Source of the DNA: Novispirillum itersonii
Lineage (GTDB): Bacteria > Pseudomonadota > Alphaproteobacteria > Rhodospirillales > Rhodospirillaceae
Assembly (NCBI RefSeq): GCF_014205675.1
Contig: NZ_JACIIX010000007.1
Span: 1-64,000, forward strand
DNA: 64,000 bases
Reading direction: 5' to 3'
This document shows, piece by piece, positions 25,842 through 35,304 of the stretch (within the stretch, counting starts at the first letter, position 1; each line of letters opens with the position of its first letter). A program made the translations under genes and the position numbers. Under the pieces are notes generated by a model. That model did no database searches, was not told the origin of the DNA, and saw only the letters and a program-made list of their open reading frames with translations.

Positions 25842-26227
25842 GAGGGGGGGACTCCGGAAAGGGGGAGGCCGGCAGGGGGGCTTCCGGCGGGCTGGGCGGG
25901 ATCAAGGCGGATGGCGCTGACCGGGCAGGGAAACAGGCAGTCCCCGCAGCCGGTGCAGCGGTCCGGATCCACATCAGCCCGGGCCCGGCCCTGCGGCAGC
26001 AGGTGGAAGCGGATGGCTCCGTCCGGGCAGGCTTCACCGCAGGTGCGGCAATAGGCCCCGTTTTCAGCAAGGCAGCTGTTCTGGATGACCGCCGTCAGCC
26101 GGGGCGGCGGTGTCGGGGCGGCAGCCGGGGACGCAACGGGCGGATCCTGCGGACTCCGCGCGGGCGTCAGCAGCCGGGCCGGGCGCCGGAACAGGGCACG
26201 TCGGGACAGATCCGGCGAGTCAGGCAT
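25838..26227 (-). CDS. napF: NapF-like ferredoxin with only two [4Fe-4S] motifs
   Basis: The 129-residue protein keeps the NapF N-terminal LSRRALFRR and the last two cluster motifs: CLAENGAYCRTCGEACPDGA and CTGCGDCLFPCPVSA. The two N-terminal clusters of longer NapF proteins are missing; in their place is a Pro/Ala-rich linker of about 30 residues. NapF acts in the cytoplasm, thought to help NapA maturation. ATG 26227 was chosen; the frame upstream overlaps the gap to napE. The C-terminal tail is also Pro-rich. Confidence 0.88.
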   Translation of the reverse strand: MPDSPDLSRRALFRRPARLLTPARSPQDPPVASPAAAPTPPPRLTAVIQNSCLAENGAYCRTCGEACPDGAIRFHLLPQGRARADVDPDRCTGCGDCLFPCPVSAIRLDPAQPAGSPPAGLPLSGVPPS

Positions 26228-26243
26228 GACAGGGTCCTCCGCC

Positions 26244-26429
26244 TTACAGCCCCGGCGGGCCATAAATCATCTGAAGGAACCAGACGGAGAAGCCATAGGC
26301 CCCGACCACCCCAACCGAAATGGCCGGCAGCAGCACAAAGGCAAGAAACAGAAATTTCAGGGTTTCTGTCCGCCTGGAACCGCTGTCCCGGCAGGGGGCG
26401 GATGGATCTGGTGAGGAGGAAGCCGACAT
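26244..26429 (-). CDS. napE: NapE small membrane protein
   Basis: The 61-residue protein has a polar N-terminus of about 25 residues, then RRTETLKFLFLAFVLLPAISVGVVGAYG forming the single membrane helix, and ends SVWFLQMIYGPPG, which is the NapE/TorE pattern. Its function in nitrate reduction is not known. It is first in the nap operon, 16 bases ahead of napF. ATG 26429 was chosen since the longer frame includes the promoter region. Confidence 0.88.
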   Translation of the reverse strand: MSASSSPDPSAPCRDSGSRRTETLKFLFLAFVLLPAISVGVVGAYGFSVWFLQMIYGPPGL

Positions 26430-26496
26430 GATGAAGCGCCTGCTGTTATCGGGAAAACCGTCGGATGCAGCGTGCACGGTTTCCGGAAACAGGGCC

Positions 26497-26510
26497 TTGA
26501 CGATGGTCAA
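26497..26510 (-). promoter_or_regulatory. FNR/DNR-type site upstream of napEFDABC
   Basis: TTGACGATGGTCAA is a perfect inverted repeat of the TTGAC-N4-GTCAA form, close to the FNR consensus TTGAT-N4-ATCAA. It is 68-81 bases upstream of the napE ATG, a position suited to oxygen- or nitric-oxide-responsive activation. Confidence 0.65.
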
Positions 26511-26768
26511 GTCTTTGTATTTACACCAATAACTTACCTGTGTGCTCGGGTATCTGGGGGCATCCGGCGGCAAGACGCCTTATTCTAGGATAAATCCCGC
26601 CTCAGGTCTTATGACTTAAGAATTATAGTGTCTGTGGAGAGACATAAATATTCAATGATTATCGCATGGTATAGATTTTTATTATGACAGTGAGACTGTA
26701 CGGATTCTTACTTTTTTCCTTCAGCGTGCCCCGTGTTGGGCCTGTGGGAAAATCACCTGACTGATGGG
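26511..26768. promoter_or_regulatory. AT-rich intergenic region between napE and the TM2 gene
   Basis: This gap is clearly richer in A and T than its surroundings, with stretches such as ATAAATATTCAATGATTATC and CTTAAGAATTATAG. It must contain the promoter for the TM2 gene and any upstream sites for nap. I see no gene in it. Confidence 0.5.
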
Positions 26769-27101
26769 ATGGATAAGGGAATGACTGACTCGACTGCCTC
26801 TCTGATTTTTTGCTCCACCTGTGGGGATAAGATGGCCTCCACGGCGGCGGCCTGCCCGAAGTGTGGCGCCCCCAACGCCGCCGGGGCTGCCGGGACATCG
26901 AAGAAGGAATGGCTGCCGGCCCTGCTGCTGTGCTTCTTCTTCGGTGTTTTGGGCTTTCACCGCTTTTATGTCGGTAAGGTTGCCACCGGGATCCTCCAGT
27001 TGCTGACCTTTGGCGGTCTGGGGATCTGGGCGTTGATCGACCTGATCCTGATCCTGATCGGTAGCTTCAAGGATGCCGAAGGTTTGCCGCTGAAGCGGTG
27101 A
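26769..27101 (+). CDS. Zinc-ribbon plus TM2-domain membrane protein
   Basis: The roughly 110-residue protein begins with a double-CxxC zinc ribbon (CSTCGDK and CPKCGAP, residues 15-37), then a TM2 domain: KEWLPALLLCFFFGVLGFHRFYVGK, TGILQLLTFGGLGIWALIDL, two helices joined by the GxxGxHxFY loop. Function of TM2 proteins in bacteria is unclear. ATG 26769 or ATG 26781 may be used; AAGGGA abuts the second. It is monocistronic, ended by a bidirectional hairpin. Confidence 0.8.
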   Translation: MDKGMTDSTASLIFCSTCGDKMASTAAACPKCGAPNAAGAAGTSKKEWLPALLLCFFFGVLGFHRFYVGKVATGILQLLTFGGLGIWALIDLILILIGSFKDAEGLPLKR

Positions 27102-27123
27102 TCCGGTCAGTCTTCCTGACATG

Positions 27124-27158
27124 AAAACGGCGGCTTCCGGAGGGGGAGCCGCCGTTTT
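27124..27158. terminator. Bidirectional terminator between TM2 and bcp genes
   Basis: AAAACGGCGGCT and AGCCGCCGTTTT flank an 11-base loop, giving a 12-bp stem with A and T runs on its outer sides. It lies between two convergent genes and can stop transcription from both. Confidence 0.85.
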
Positions 27159-27199
27159 TCCGGGCTTTCTGCAAAGACCGGTCAGTCCCGCTGGCCGGA

Positions 27200-27673
27200 T
27201 CAGCCTTCCTGCACCGCCTTCAGCACGGCGGCGGCATGGCCTGCCACCTTGACCTTGCGCCACTGGTGGGTGATCACCCCCTCGGCATTGATGACAAAGG
27301 TCGCCCGCTCGATCCCGAAGTAGGTGCGGCCATACATGCTTTTTTCCACCCACACCCCGAAAGCCTCGCACAGGGCGCCGGTTTCCTCATCCGACAGCAG
27401 CCGGAACGGCAGGCTGTGCTTGGCGATGAACTGGTCGTGCTTCTTGAGGCTGTCTTTCGAGACGCCAAGGATCACCGCATTGGCGGCGGCGAACTGATCA
27501 TGCAGATCGCGGAAGGCTTCCGCCTCGGTGGTGCAGCCGCTGGTCATGTCCTTCGGATAAAAGTACAGCACCACGGTCTTTCCGCGCAGGGACGACAGCG
27601 ACAGGGTGCCGCCACCGCTGACCGGCAGGGTCAGGTCGGGAACGGTCTGTCCAACGGTCAGGGCGTCGCTCAT
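27200..27673 (-). CDS. bcp: Thiol peroxidase, Bcp/PrxQ-type peroxiredoxin
   Basis: The 157-residue peroxiredoxin reduces hydroperoxides. The peroxidatic cysteine is in DMTSGCTTEAEAF; a second cysteine in GALCEAFGVW could act in resolution. LRGKTVVLYFYPKD is the conserved lead strand. ATG 27673 was chosen since AAGGA lies nine bases upstream and it overlaps the glnE stop as ATGA, coupling the two. Thioredoxin is the usual reductant. Confidence 0.9.
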   Translation of the reverse strand: MSDALTVGQTVPDLTLPVSGGGTLSLSSLRGKTVVLYFYPKDMTSGCTTEAEAFRDLHDQFAAANAVILGVSKDSLKKHDQFIAKHSLPFRLLSDEETGALCEAFGVWVEKSMYGRTYFGIERATFVINAEGVITHQWRKVKVAGHAAAVLKAVQEG

Positions 27674-30600
27674 TGTGGGCATTCCTTTGCAACTGGGCTG
27701 TCTGGGGCGGCGGCGGTCCGGCGGATCCGGGCCTGCTCCGCCGGTTCATCGATCAGAATACGGAAAATGCTGTGCACCCGATCATACAGATCGGTCATCC
27801 GCGTTTTCAGCCGGTCAAAGTCCGGCTCCGCCGCCGCTGCCGCCAGCCGCTGGGTCAGCCCGGCGGGGGCCTCGGCCTCGTTAAAGGTGCCGTCGATGGA
27901 ATAGCGCAGCAGCCCTTGCACGGCCAGCCACAGTCCCTGGGCTTCCAGCAGGGTGGCGGCCTGATCGGCGGTCAGCAGACCGGCTCCGCGCAGGCGGGGC
28001 AGGGCTTCCCCCACCGTCGGGGTCAGAATCTGCGGCAGGGTGGCGGCATGGCGCAGCAGCAGGTACTGCACGATGAATTCCACATCGACGAGCCCGCCCC
28101 GGTGCAGCTTGACATCAAACAGGTTGGTGGCCTTCCGTTCCCGCGCCATCAGGGCCCGCATGTCGGCGACGTCCACCAGCACCTTGTCGGGATCCTGCGC
28201 GGCGGTCAGCGACGTGCGCAGGGCCGCTTCCACCTTCCGGCACAGCTCCGGCGGACCGCAGACGATCCGGGCCCGGGTCTGGGCCAGCTTTTCCCAGGTC
28301 CAGGCATCCTCGGCATTGTATTTCAGGAAGGCAGGCAGGCTGACCGCCAGCGGCCCTTTCGATCCCGACGGGCGCAGCCGCATGTCCACCTCATACAGCC
28401 GCCCCTCGGCGGTCAGGGCGGTGATGGCGTTGACGAAGCGCTGGGTCAGGCGGATGAAGTAATCGTTGCGGCTGAGGGGTTTGGGGCCATCGGAGGTTTC
28501 CGCGTCCTCGGCGGTGTCATAGACGGTGATCAGGTCAAGGTCGGAGGTGGCGGTCATTTCCCGCCCGCCCATCTTGCCGAGGGCCACCACCGCCAGTCCG
28601 CCGCCGGGAACGGTGCCGTGCAGCCGGGTGAATTCCGCCTCGGTGGCGGTCAGCAGGCGGCTGAGGACGACATCGGCGATATTGGTCAGGGCATATCCGG
28701 CCTCGCGGGCGTCGATCAGGCGGCGCAGGGTCTGCACCCCGACCTGAAAGCGCCGCCCGTTGGACCACAGGCGGCTGACGTCGAGAATTTCCTCGTAACT
28801 GTGGCAGTGGTCGAGCTGGCGGTCCAGCTCGGTCCCCAGCACCTCGGCCCCGGGGATGGCATCGAAGAAATCCAGCGCCAGCACCGAGTCGAGCATGCTG
28901 GGGCGTTTGGCGAGGATCGACGCCAGACGCGGCGCGTCGCCCATGATCTCCGCCACCAGATCCAGCAGCGGCGGATTGGCGTGGAACAGCGAAAAGATCT
29001 GCACCCCGGCCGGCAGCCCGGCAAGGAACTCGTCGAAGCGGAAAAAGGCGGAGTCGGGCTGGGCGGTCCGCCCGAGGGCGGCCAGCAGTGTCGGGATCAG
29101 CTCGGTCAGCAGTTCCTTCGACCGGGTGGAGCGGGTGGCACGATACCGCCCGTGATGCCAGCCACGGATGGTGGCGGCAATGCTCTGCGGGTTGGTGAAC
29201 CCCATCGACGACAGGGTGGCCAGCGTGCCGGGGTCATCCTCGTGGCCGGTGAACACCAGATTGCCGTTGTCCGGGGCCAGACTCGGGGCTTCCTCAAACA
29301 GGGCGGCGTAATGGCGTTCCACCGTTTCCAGAATCCCCCGCACCGCCGCATGGAAGGACGGCAGATCGCCGAAGCCATAGAAGGCGGCGACATGGGTCAG
29401 GCGGGCGTCATCCTCCGGCAGGGTCTGGGTCTGGGCGTCGTCAATCATCTGAAGACGGTGTTCCAGCCCGCGCAGGAAGCGGTAACAGCGGTCGAGATCA
29501 TCGCGCACCGCCTCGTCCACCTGCCCGAGGGTGACGAGGGCATTGATGGCGTCCAGCGTCCGCGCCGGGCGGACCTCCGGCACCCGGCCGCCCCAGATCA
29601 GCTGCTGGGTCTGGGCGAAGAACTCAATCTCGCGGATGCCGCCGCGCCCGACCTTGATGTTGTGCCCGGCCACCGCCACCGTCGCCCCGCCCCGGTGGGC
29701 GTTGATCTGGCGCTTGATCGAGTGGATGTCCTGAATGGCATAAAAATCCAGCGACCGCCGCCAGACGAAGGGCCGCAGGTGGCGGACGAAGGCAGCCCCG
29801 CGCTCGCGGTCCCCGGCCACGGTGCGGACCTTGATCATCGCCGCCCGTTCCCAGTTCTGGCCGAAGCTTTCGTAATAGGTTTCGGCGGCATCGGTGGAAA
29901 TCGCCACCGCCGTTGACCCCGGATCCGGGCGCAGCCGCAGATCGGTGCGGAAGACATAGCCGTCGCCGGTGCGCTCATCCATGATCCGCACCAGCGATTT
30001 GGTCAGGCGGACGAAGAATTCCTGCGGGCTTTTGGTGCCGGTGTAGTCGATACGGTCGTGGTCGTAGAGGACGATGATGTCGATGTCGGAGGAATAATTC
30101 AGCTCCCGTGCGCCCAGCTTGCCCATGCCGAGGACGACAAAACCGCTGTTCTCCTCCGGCTGGTCCGGGTTGGGTAGGCGCAGGTGGCCGCCGAGATGGC
30201 CTTCCCGCAGCAGGTGCCCGCTGGCGAGGCTGAGGGCGGTTTCGGCATAGTCCGACAGGGTCTCGGTCACGGTTTCCAGCGGCCACAGCCCGGCGATATC
30301 GGCGAGGGCGGTCAGCAGGGCAACCCGGCGCTTGCCGACCCGCAGGCCCCGCATCAGCACATCGATCTTCCGTTCGGCGGACAGGCTGGCGCGGATCCCG
30401 TCAAACAGCGCGGTACGGGTGGCGTCAGGGCCGGTTTCCAGCAGCTGCCGCACGAACACCGGATCGCGCAGCAGGCAGGCGGTCAGGAACGGGCTGTTGC
30501 CGAAGCAGCAGTCGAGCAGGGCCCGGGCCGGGGTGCCCGCCGCGATGCAATCCTGCATGAACGCGGCCAGATCCGGGTCATCGCCGCTGCGGCGGGCGGC

Positions 30601-30699
30601 ATCCTCCCGCCAGCGTTCTAGCCCGGTTGCGGCTTTTTCCGCATCAAAAGGCTGGGGGAACGGCGGGGATGACATGAAAAAAGCCAAATTCGACACCAT
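27670..30699 (-). CDS. glnE: Bifunctional glutamine synthetase adenylyltransferase/deadenylase
   Basis: The 1009-residue enzyme adds and removes AMP on glutamine synthetase in response to PII. Two nucleotidyltransferase halves are visible: ELNYSSDIDIIVLYDHD in the N-terminal deadenylase half and EMTATSDLDLITVYD in the C-terminal adenylase half, each followed by a helical GlnD-like domain. Length is near the usual 950-1000. ATG 30699 (MVSNLAFFMSS) has GGGGGGA upstream; ATG 30675 has none. It is divergent from the AsmA-like gene and overlaps bcp. Confidence 0.93.
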   Translation of the reverse strand: MVSNLAFFMSSPPFPQPFDAEKAATGLERWREDAARRSGDDPDLAAFMQDCIAAGTPARALLDCCFGNSPFLTACLLRDPVFVRQLLETGPDATRTALFDGIRASLSAERKIDVLMRGLRVGKRRVALLTALADIAGLWPLETVTETLSDYAETALSLASGHLLREGHLGGHLRLPNPDQPEENSGFVVLGMGKLGARELNYSSDIDIIVLYDHDRIDYTGTKSPQEFFVRLTKSLVRIMDERTGDGYVFRTDLRLRPDPGSTAVAISTDAAETYYESFGQNWERAAMIKVRTVAGDRERGAAFVRHLRPFVWRRSLDFYAIQDIHSIKRQINAHRGGATVAVAGHNIKVGRGGIREIEFFAQTQQLIWGGRVPEVRPARTLDAINALVTLGQVDEAVRDDLDRCYRFLRGLEHRLQMIDDAQTQTLPEDDARLTHVAAFYGFGDLPSFHAAVRGILETVERHYAALFEEAPSLAPDNGNLVFTGHEDDPGTLATLSSMGFTNPQSIAATIRGWHHGRYRATRSTRSKELLTELIPTLLAALGRTAQPDSAFFRFDEFLAGLPAGVQIFSLFHANPPLLDLVAEIMGDAPRLASILAKRPSMLDSVLALDFFDAIPGAEVLGTELDRQLDHCHSYEEILDVSRLWSNGRRFQVGVQTLRRLIDAREAGYALTNIADVVLSRLLTATEAEFTRLHGTVPGGGLAVVALGKMGGREMTATSDLDLITVYDTAEDAETSDGPKPLSRNDYFIRLTQRFVNAITALTAEGRLYEVDMRLRPSGSKGPLAVSLPAFLKYNAEDAWTWEKLAQTRARIVCGPPELCRKVEAALRTSLTAAQDPDKVLVDVADMRALMARERKATNLFDVKLHRGGLVDVEFIVQYLLLRHAATLPQILTPTVGEALPRLRGAGLLTADQAATLLEAQGLWLAVQGLLRYSIDGTFNEAEAPAGLTQRLAAAAAEPDFDRLKTRMTDLYDRVHSIFRILIDEPAEQARIRRTAAAPDSPVAKECPQ

Positions 30700-30813
30700 A
30701 TTTCCCCCCGGATGGCCTTTGCAGCACTGGACATTTGCCGCAGACTGCGGCATGCCCGGCGGCTGGTCAAGTGGAGGCCGGGATAAGGTCCGGACAACAG
30801 GAGCATTTCTGCA

Positions 30814-33800
30814 TTGCTGCATGGTGGGGTTAAACTTCTGTTCCGTGGCCTTGGGGTGGCGGCGCTGGGCGCCCTGCTGACGTCCGGCTTTGTGGTCTGG
30901 CGGCTGGGACAGGGGCCGGTGCGGCTGAACTGGCTGACCCCCTATCTGGAAGAGGCACTGTCGGCCCCGCAGGCCGGGGTGCGGCTGCGGATCGGCTCCA
31001 CCGAGATTGCGTGGGAAAACGCCTCACGGGTGCTGGATCTGCGGGTGCGGGATGCCTCGGTGGTGGATGCCAATGACGGGGTTCTGGCCCGGTTCTCCAA
31101 GCTGGGTCTGTCGCTGGAACCGGCCCCGCTGCTGGCCGGGCGGATCCGCCCCCGGGCCATTGATGTGTTTGAGCCGCACCTGCGGCTGGTGCGGGATACG
31201 GACGGCTCTGTCCGCCTTGGGCTGCAAAGCACTCCGGCCCTGTCTTCCCCGTCGTTGCCGGTGGATCCGGCCCCGGCCGATCAGCCCGCTTCTGTCCCTG
31301 CCCCGGCCCCGGCGGAGCCTGAGACCGGGACCTCGCAGCCGCTCGATCTGCTGCTGGAAGCCCTGAACACCGGGGATACCGTGGCGGGCCGCCTGCAAAG
31401 CGTGGCCCTGACCGATGCTGATGTTGAGGTGATCGACCGCCTGAACGGGATTGTCTGGGATATTCCCGCCCTGTCGGTGGATGTGGAGCGGGAAGCCACC
31501 GGGCTGGCCCTGACCGCCGAGGCCCGGCTGGATCTGGATGCCCGGCCCACCACGCTGCTGATGGCCGGGCAGTTCCGCAATGCCAGCCGGACCCTGTCGC
31601 TGAATGTGGATGTTGACAGCCTGCGTCCGGCGGCACTGGCGCCGCTGCACCGGGATCTGCGGCCGCTGTCGACGGTGGATTTTCCGCTGTCCGGGCGGCT
31701 GCGGCTGGCGGCAACGCTGGAACAGACACCGGTGGTCCACCGGGTGGATATCGACCTGACCGGCGGATCGGGCTGGCTGCGCACCCCGGCCCCGCTGGAT
31801 ACCGATTATCCCCTGATGTCGCTGCGGCTGCGCGGCAGTTATGACCTCGACCGCTCCAAGGTGGCGCTGGATGATCTGTCGGTGGTTCTGGATGGTGCCA
31901 CTGTCACCGGATCGGCGGCCATTGCTCCGGCAGCCGGGGGCGGGATGGCCGGGTCGGCGACGGTGTCGGTCGGGCCGATGACGGTGGAAACCCTGAAGCG
32001 GTACTGGCCGATTCCGGTGGCCCCCAATCCGCGCGAATGGGTGGTGGCCAACCTGAAGGAAGGCCGGGTGACCACCGGCAGCTGGACGGTGTCGCTGGCC
32101 GGTCCGGATCTGGGCGGGCTGGATGTGACCGGCCTGACCGGGAAGGCCCATGCCGAGGCGGTGGCGGTGTCCTATCTGCCGCCGATGCCGGTGGCGACGG
32201 AAGCCCGTGCCGATCTGGTGTTTGGGATGGACCGGGTGGAGCTGCTGGCCCTTCAGGGGCAGGTCGGGACCCTGAAGGTCACCGATGGGGCGATCCGCTT
32301 CACCGATCTCGATAAATACGACAATTTCGCCGATATCCAGCTGGCGGTGGAAGGCCCGCTGCTGGAGGCCCTGAAGCTGCTCGACAGTCCGCCGCTGGGC
32401 TATCCGCGCAAGCTGGGCCTCGATCCGGCCAAGGCCAAGGGCGATACCGCCACCACCCTGTCACTGAAGTTCCCGCTGCTGCAAAACCTGTCGCTGGAGG
32501 ACCTGAAGGTCCGGGCCGATGCCAAGGTGCGCAACGGCGTGCTGAAGGGGGCGGTGTTCGGGCAGGATCTGACTGAAGGCGACATTGCGCTGGGCGTTGA
32601 CACCACGGCGCTGGATGCCAAAGGAAAGGCGCGGATCGGCGGGGTGCCGATGGAGTTCACCTGGCGGGAAAACTTCTCCGGCAAGCCGTTTTCCAGCCGC
32701 TACACTGCCACCGCACAGGTGGCCGAAGACAAGCGCGGCATGTTCGGCCTGACCTTCCCGCCGTTTACTCCGACCTATATCGGCGGCCCGGCGACGGCCT
32801 CGCTGGTGTATACGGTCAACCGCAACCGCATGTCGGTGCTGGATGTTCAGGCGGATCTGGCCGAGGCGCGGCTGTGGATTCCCGGCTTTGAGTTTGAGAA
32901 ACCGGTGGGGAAACCGGCACAGGCCACCGCACAGGTGCTGCTGAAGGGGGACCAGATCGCCGAGGTGCCGAAATTCCGGGTGACGGCGGACGGTCTGGTG
33001 CTGGAAGGGGCGGTGGCCCTGACCGCCAATCAGGATCTCCAGTCGGTGACCCTGTCGGAGGGGACCATCGGTGACACCCTGCTGACCGGCACCCTGAAGC
33101 GGATGAAAGACCGCGACGGGTTCGAGGTCGATGCCCGGGGGCCCTATCTGGATGCCACGCCGTTCCTGGGCACCAAAACGGTGGAGGGAGCCCCGCCGAA
33201 GCAACCGGCTCCGCTGCCGGAGGTGGCCGCCGACGGGTCGATCGACGATGGTCTGCCGCCGCTGGTGCTGCGGGGCTTTTTCGAGACCGTCAAAACCTCG
33301 GAGGATACCCGCACCGGGAAGACCGGCTTTGTGACGGCCCTTCAGGCTTCGGCCAACCGGTCCGGCGGCCGCTGGCAGACGGCGCGGATTGAGGCCAACG
33401 TCAAGGGGGGCGGCCCGGTCGCCCTTGTGCTGGGGCCGGATCCGGAGGGCAAGGCCCGCCGCCGCTTTACCGCCCGCACCGATGATGCCGGGGCCCTGCT
33501 GCGGGCCATGGATATTCTGGGGACCATGCGCGGCGGCACGCTGTGGGCGGAAGGCTTCGTGTCGCCGCGCGGCGTCTCCGAAGGGACCCTGAGCATTGAC
33601 GGCTACCGGCTGGTCGATGCGCCGATTCTGGCCAAGCTGCTGTCGGTGGCGGCGCTGGGCGGTATTCTCGACGCCCTGACCGGGGAAGGCATTTCCTTCG
33701 ACCGTCTGGAAGCCCCTTTTGTCTATGACAGCGACCGCGACCATGTGCAGTTCCGTCAGTTCCGCACCTTCGGCACCACTCTTGGCCTGACCGGCAGCGG

Positions 33801-34143
33801 CAGCATGGATTTCCGGTCTAACCGCATTGATGGCGCCGGGACCATGGTCCCGTTCTTCATGGTCAACAGTCTGGTCGGGCGGATTCCGCTGCTGGGCGAT
33901 CTGCTGACCGGTTTTGAAAAGGACGGCGGGCTGTTCGCGGCGGGCTATACCGTGCGCGGGGCGGTGTCGGATCCGGATATCAGCGTCAATCCCCTCAGCG
34001 CCCTTGCACCGGGGTTCCTGCGCAAGCTGTTCACCTTCGATTTTGGCAGCAGCACTCCGGATCCGGCGGGGACTGCGACGCCGCCCGGCGGGGGGACGCC
34101 GCCGGAACCGCCGTCTGTGCCGTCCAACGGGGCCGGGGGCTGA
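30814..34143 (+). CDS. AsmA/YhdP-like envelope protein (DUF3971 type)
   Basis: The 1109-residue protein has one N-terminal membrane helix (LGVAALGALLTSGFVVW) and a very long periplasmic part of repeated beta-rich segments, typical of the AsmA/YhdP/TamB group that bridges the envelope and is linked to phospholipid transport. NWLTPYLEEAL and the FDRLEAPFVYDSDRDH region near residue 970 match DUF3971/AsmA-like proteins. A Pro/Ala-rich insert sits at 145-170 and another at the C-terminus. The start is TTG 30814 with AGGAG ten bases upstream; no ATG nearby fits. Confidence 0.85.
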   Translation: MLHGGVKLLFRGLGVAALGALLTSGFVVWRLGQGPVRLNWLTPYLEEALSAPQAGVRLRIGSTEIAWENASRVLDLRVRDASVVDANDGVLARFSKLGLSLEPAPLLAGRIRPRAIDVFEPHLRLVRDTDGSVRLGLQSTPALSSPSLPVDPAPADQPASVPAPAPAEPETGTSQPLDLLLEALNTGDTVAGRLQSVALTDADVEVIDRLNGIVWDIPALSVDVEREATGLALTAEARLDLDARPTTLLMAGQFRNASRTLSLNVDVDSLRPAALAPLHRDLRPLSTVDFPLSGRLRLAATLEQTPVVHRVDIDLTGGSGWLRTPAPLDTDYPLMSLRLRGSYDLDRSKVALDDLSVVLDGATVTGSAAIAPAAGGGMAGSATVSVGPMTVETLKRYWPIPVAPNPREWVVANLKEGRVTTGSWTVSLAGPDLGGLDVTGLTGKAHAEAVAVSYLPPMPVATEARADLVFGMDRVELLALQGQVGTLKVTDGAIRFTDLDKYDNFADIQLAVEGPLLEALKLLDSPPLGYPRKLGLDPAKAKGDTATTLSLKFPLLQNLSLEDLKVRADAKVRNGVLKGAVFGQDLTEGDIALGVDTTALDAKGKARIGGVPMEFTWRENFSGKPFSSRYTATAQVAEDKRGMFGLTFPPFTPTYIGGPATASLVYTVNRNRMSVLDVQADLAEARLWIPGFEFEKPVGKPAQATAQVLLKGDQIAEVPKFRVTADGLVLEGAVALTANQDLQSVTLSEGTIGDTLLTGTLKRMKDRDGFEVDARGPYLDATPFLGTKTVEGAPPKQPAPLPEVAADGSIDDGLPPLVLRGFFETVKTSEDTRTGKTGFVTALQASANRSGGRWQTARIEANVKGGGPVALVLGPDPEGKARRRFTARTDDAGALLRAMDILGTMRGGTLWAEGFVSPRGVSEGTLSIDGYRLVDAPILAKLLSVAALGGILDALTGEGISFDRLEAPFVYDSDRDHVQFRQFRTFGTTLGLTGSGSMDFRSNRIDGAGTMVPFFMVNSLVGRIPLLGDLLTGFEKDGGLFAAGYTVRGAVSDPDISVNPLSALAPGFLRKLFTFDFGSSTPDPAGTATPPGGGTPPEPPSVPSNGAGG

Positions 34144-34167
34144 GACGTTCCGCGTGCTGATGAAAAA

Positions 34168-34193
34168 CCCCCGGCAGAACAGTCTGCCGGGGG
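34168..34193 (-). terminator. Intrinsic terminator of the opp operon
   Basis: Perfect 11-bp stem CCCCCGGCAGA/TCTGCCGGGGG with a four-base loop. On the minus strand it is followed by TTTTT, so it stops transcription leaving oppF; the hairpin may also act weakly on the converging AsmA-like gene. Confidence 0.85.
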
Positions 34194-34314
34194 ACAGTTA
34201 TCCCGCCCGGCCAATGAACTGACCCGTTGGATCAGTTCATGCCGAGACGGTGACGCTCAGACGCCGCGCGGGCTTTCCGGCCGCCAAACGGATTATTTCA
34301 AAGGGCGGCCGGTC

Positions 34315-35304
34315 TTACAGGCCGGGGCCGTCGAAGTGACAGGCCAGCTCGTGCCCGTCGGCGATGGTCCGCCGTTTCGGCTCCTCCTGCGTGCAGCGCT
34401 CCTGCGCGAAGGGGCAGCGGGTGCGGAACACACAGCCGGACGGTGGATTGATCGGGCTGGGCAGATCGCCGCTGATGATCAGCCGCTCCTTGGCCCGTTC
34501 CTTTTCCGGGTCGGGAATCGGCACCGCCGAGATCAGCGCCCGGGTATAGGGGTGGTGGGGCCGGGCATAGATGCTGTCGCGGTCGGCGATCTCCATAACC
34601 TTGCCCAGATACAGCACCATGATGCGGTGGCTGATGTGGCGCACCACCGACAGGTCGTGGCTGATGAACATCAGCGACAGGCCGAACCGGCGTTGCAGAT
34701 CCTGAAGCAGATTGACGATCTGGGCCTGAATCGACACGTCCAGCGCCGAAACCGGTTCGTCGCAGACGATCAGCTTCGGTTCCAGAATCATCGCCCGGGC
34801 AATGCCGATGCGCTGACACTGGCCGCCGGAGAATTCATGCGGATAGCGGTTGATCATCTGCGGCAGCAGGCCGACGTTGGCCATCATGTCCTGCACCCGC
34901 TTGCGGATTTCCTCCTTGCCGAGGTCGGCGCGGTGGGTGACCAGCGGTTCAGCGATGATCTCGCCGATGGTCATCCGGGGGTTCAGGCTGGCCAGCGGAT
35001 CCTGAAAAATGATCTGGAGGCTTTTGCGCAGGGGCCGCATGGCGGCGGAGCGCAGACCGGCGATATCGCGGCCCAGCCACACCACCTGCCCGGCGGTTGG
35101 TTCAATCAGTTGCAACACGGCGCGGCCGAGGGTGGACTTCCCACAGCCGGATTCGCCGACAATGCCCAGGGTTTCCCCGGCGCGAAGATCAAAATCAACC
35201 CCGTCAACCGCCTTCAGCAGCGACGGCTTCCCGAACAGCCCCTTGCCGGGGATCTCAAAATGGACCCGCAGGTCGCGGACTTTCAGAATCGGCTCGGCGC
35301 TCAT
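34315..35304 (-). CDS. oppF: Oligopeptide ABC transporter ATP-binding protein OppF
   Basis: The 329-residue ABC ATPase has Walker [10 protein letters not shown] at about residues 54-62, signature [14 protein letters not shown], Walker [14 protein letters not shown] and an oligopeptide-type C-terminal extension with the cysteine cluster [14 protein letters not shown]. It pairs with OppD to drive peptide uptake. Its ATG overlaps the oppD stop (ATGA). It is the last gene of the operon. Confidence 0.92.
   Translation of the reverse strand: MSAEPILKVRDLRVHFEIPGKGLFGKPSLLKAVDGVDFDLRAGETLGIVGESGCGKSTLGRAVLQLIEPTAGQVVWLGRDIAGLRSAAMRPLRKSLQIIFQDPLASLNPRMTIGEIIAEPLVTHRADLGKEEIRKRVQDMMANVGLLPQMINRYPHEFSGGQCQRIGIARAMILEPKLIVCDEPVSALDVSIQAQIVNLLQDLQRRFGLSLMFISHDLSVVRHISHRIMVLYLGKVMEIADRDSIYARPHHPYTRALISAVPIPDPEKERAKERLIISGDLPSPINPPSGCVFRTRCPFAQERCTQEEPKRRTIADGHELACHFDGPGL

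Noticed and set aside
27673-29916. 747-codon open frame on the plus strand
   Set aside because: Antisense to glnE; low-complexity composition.
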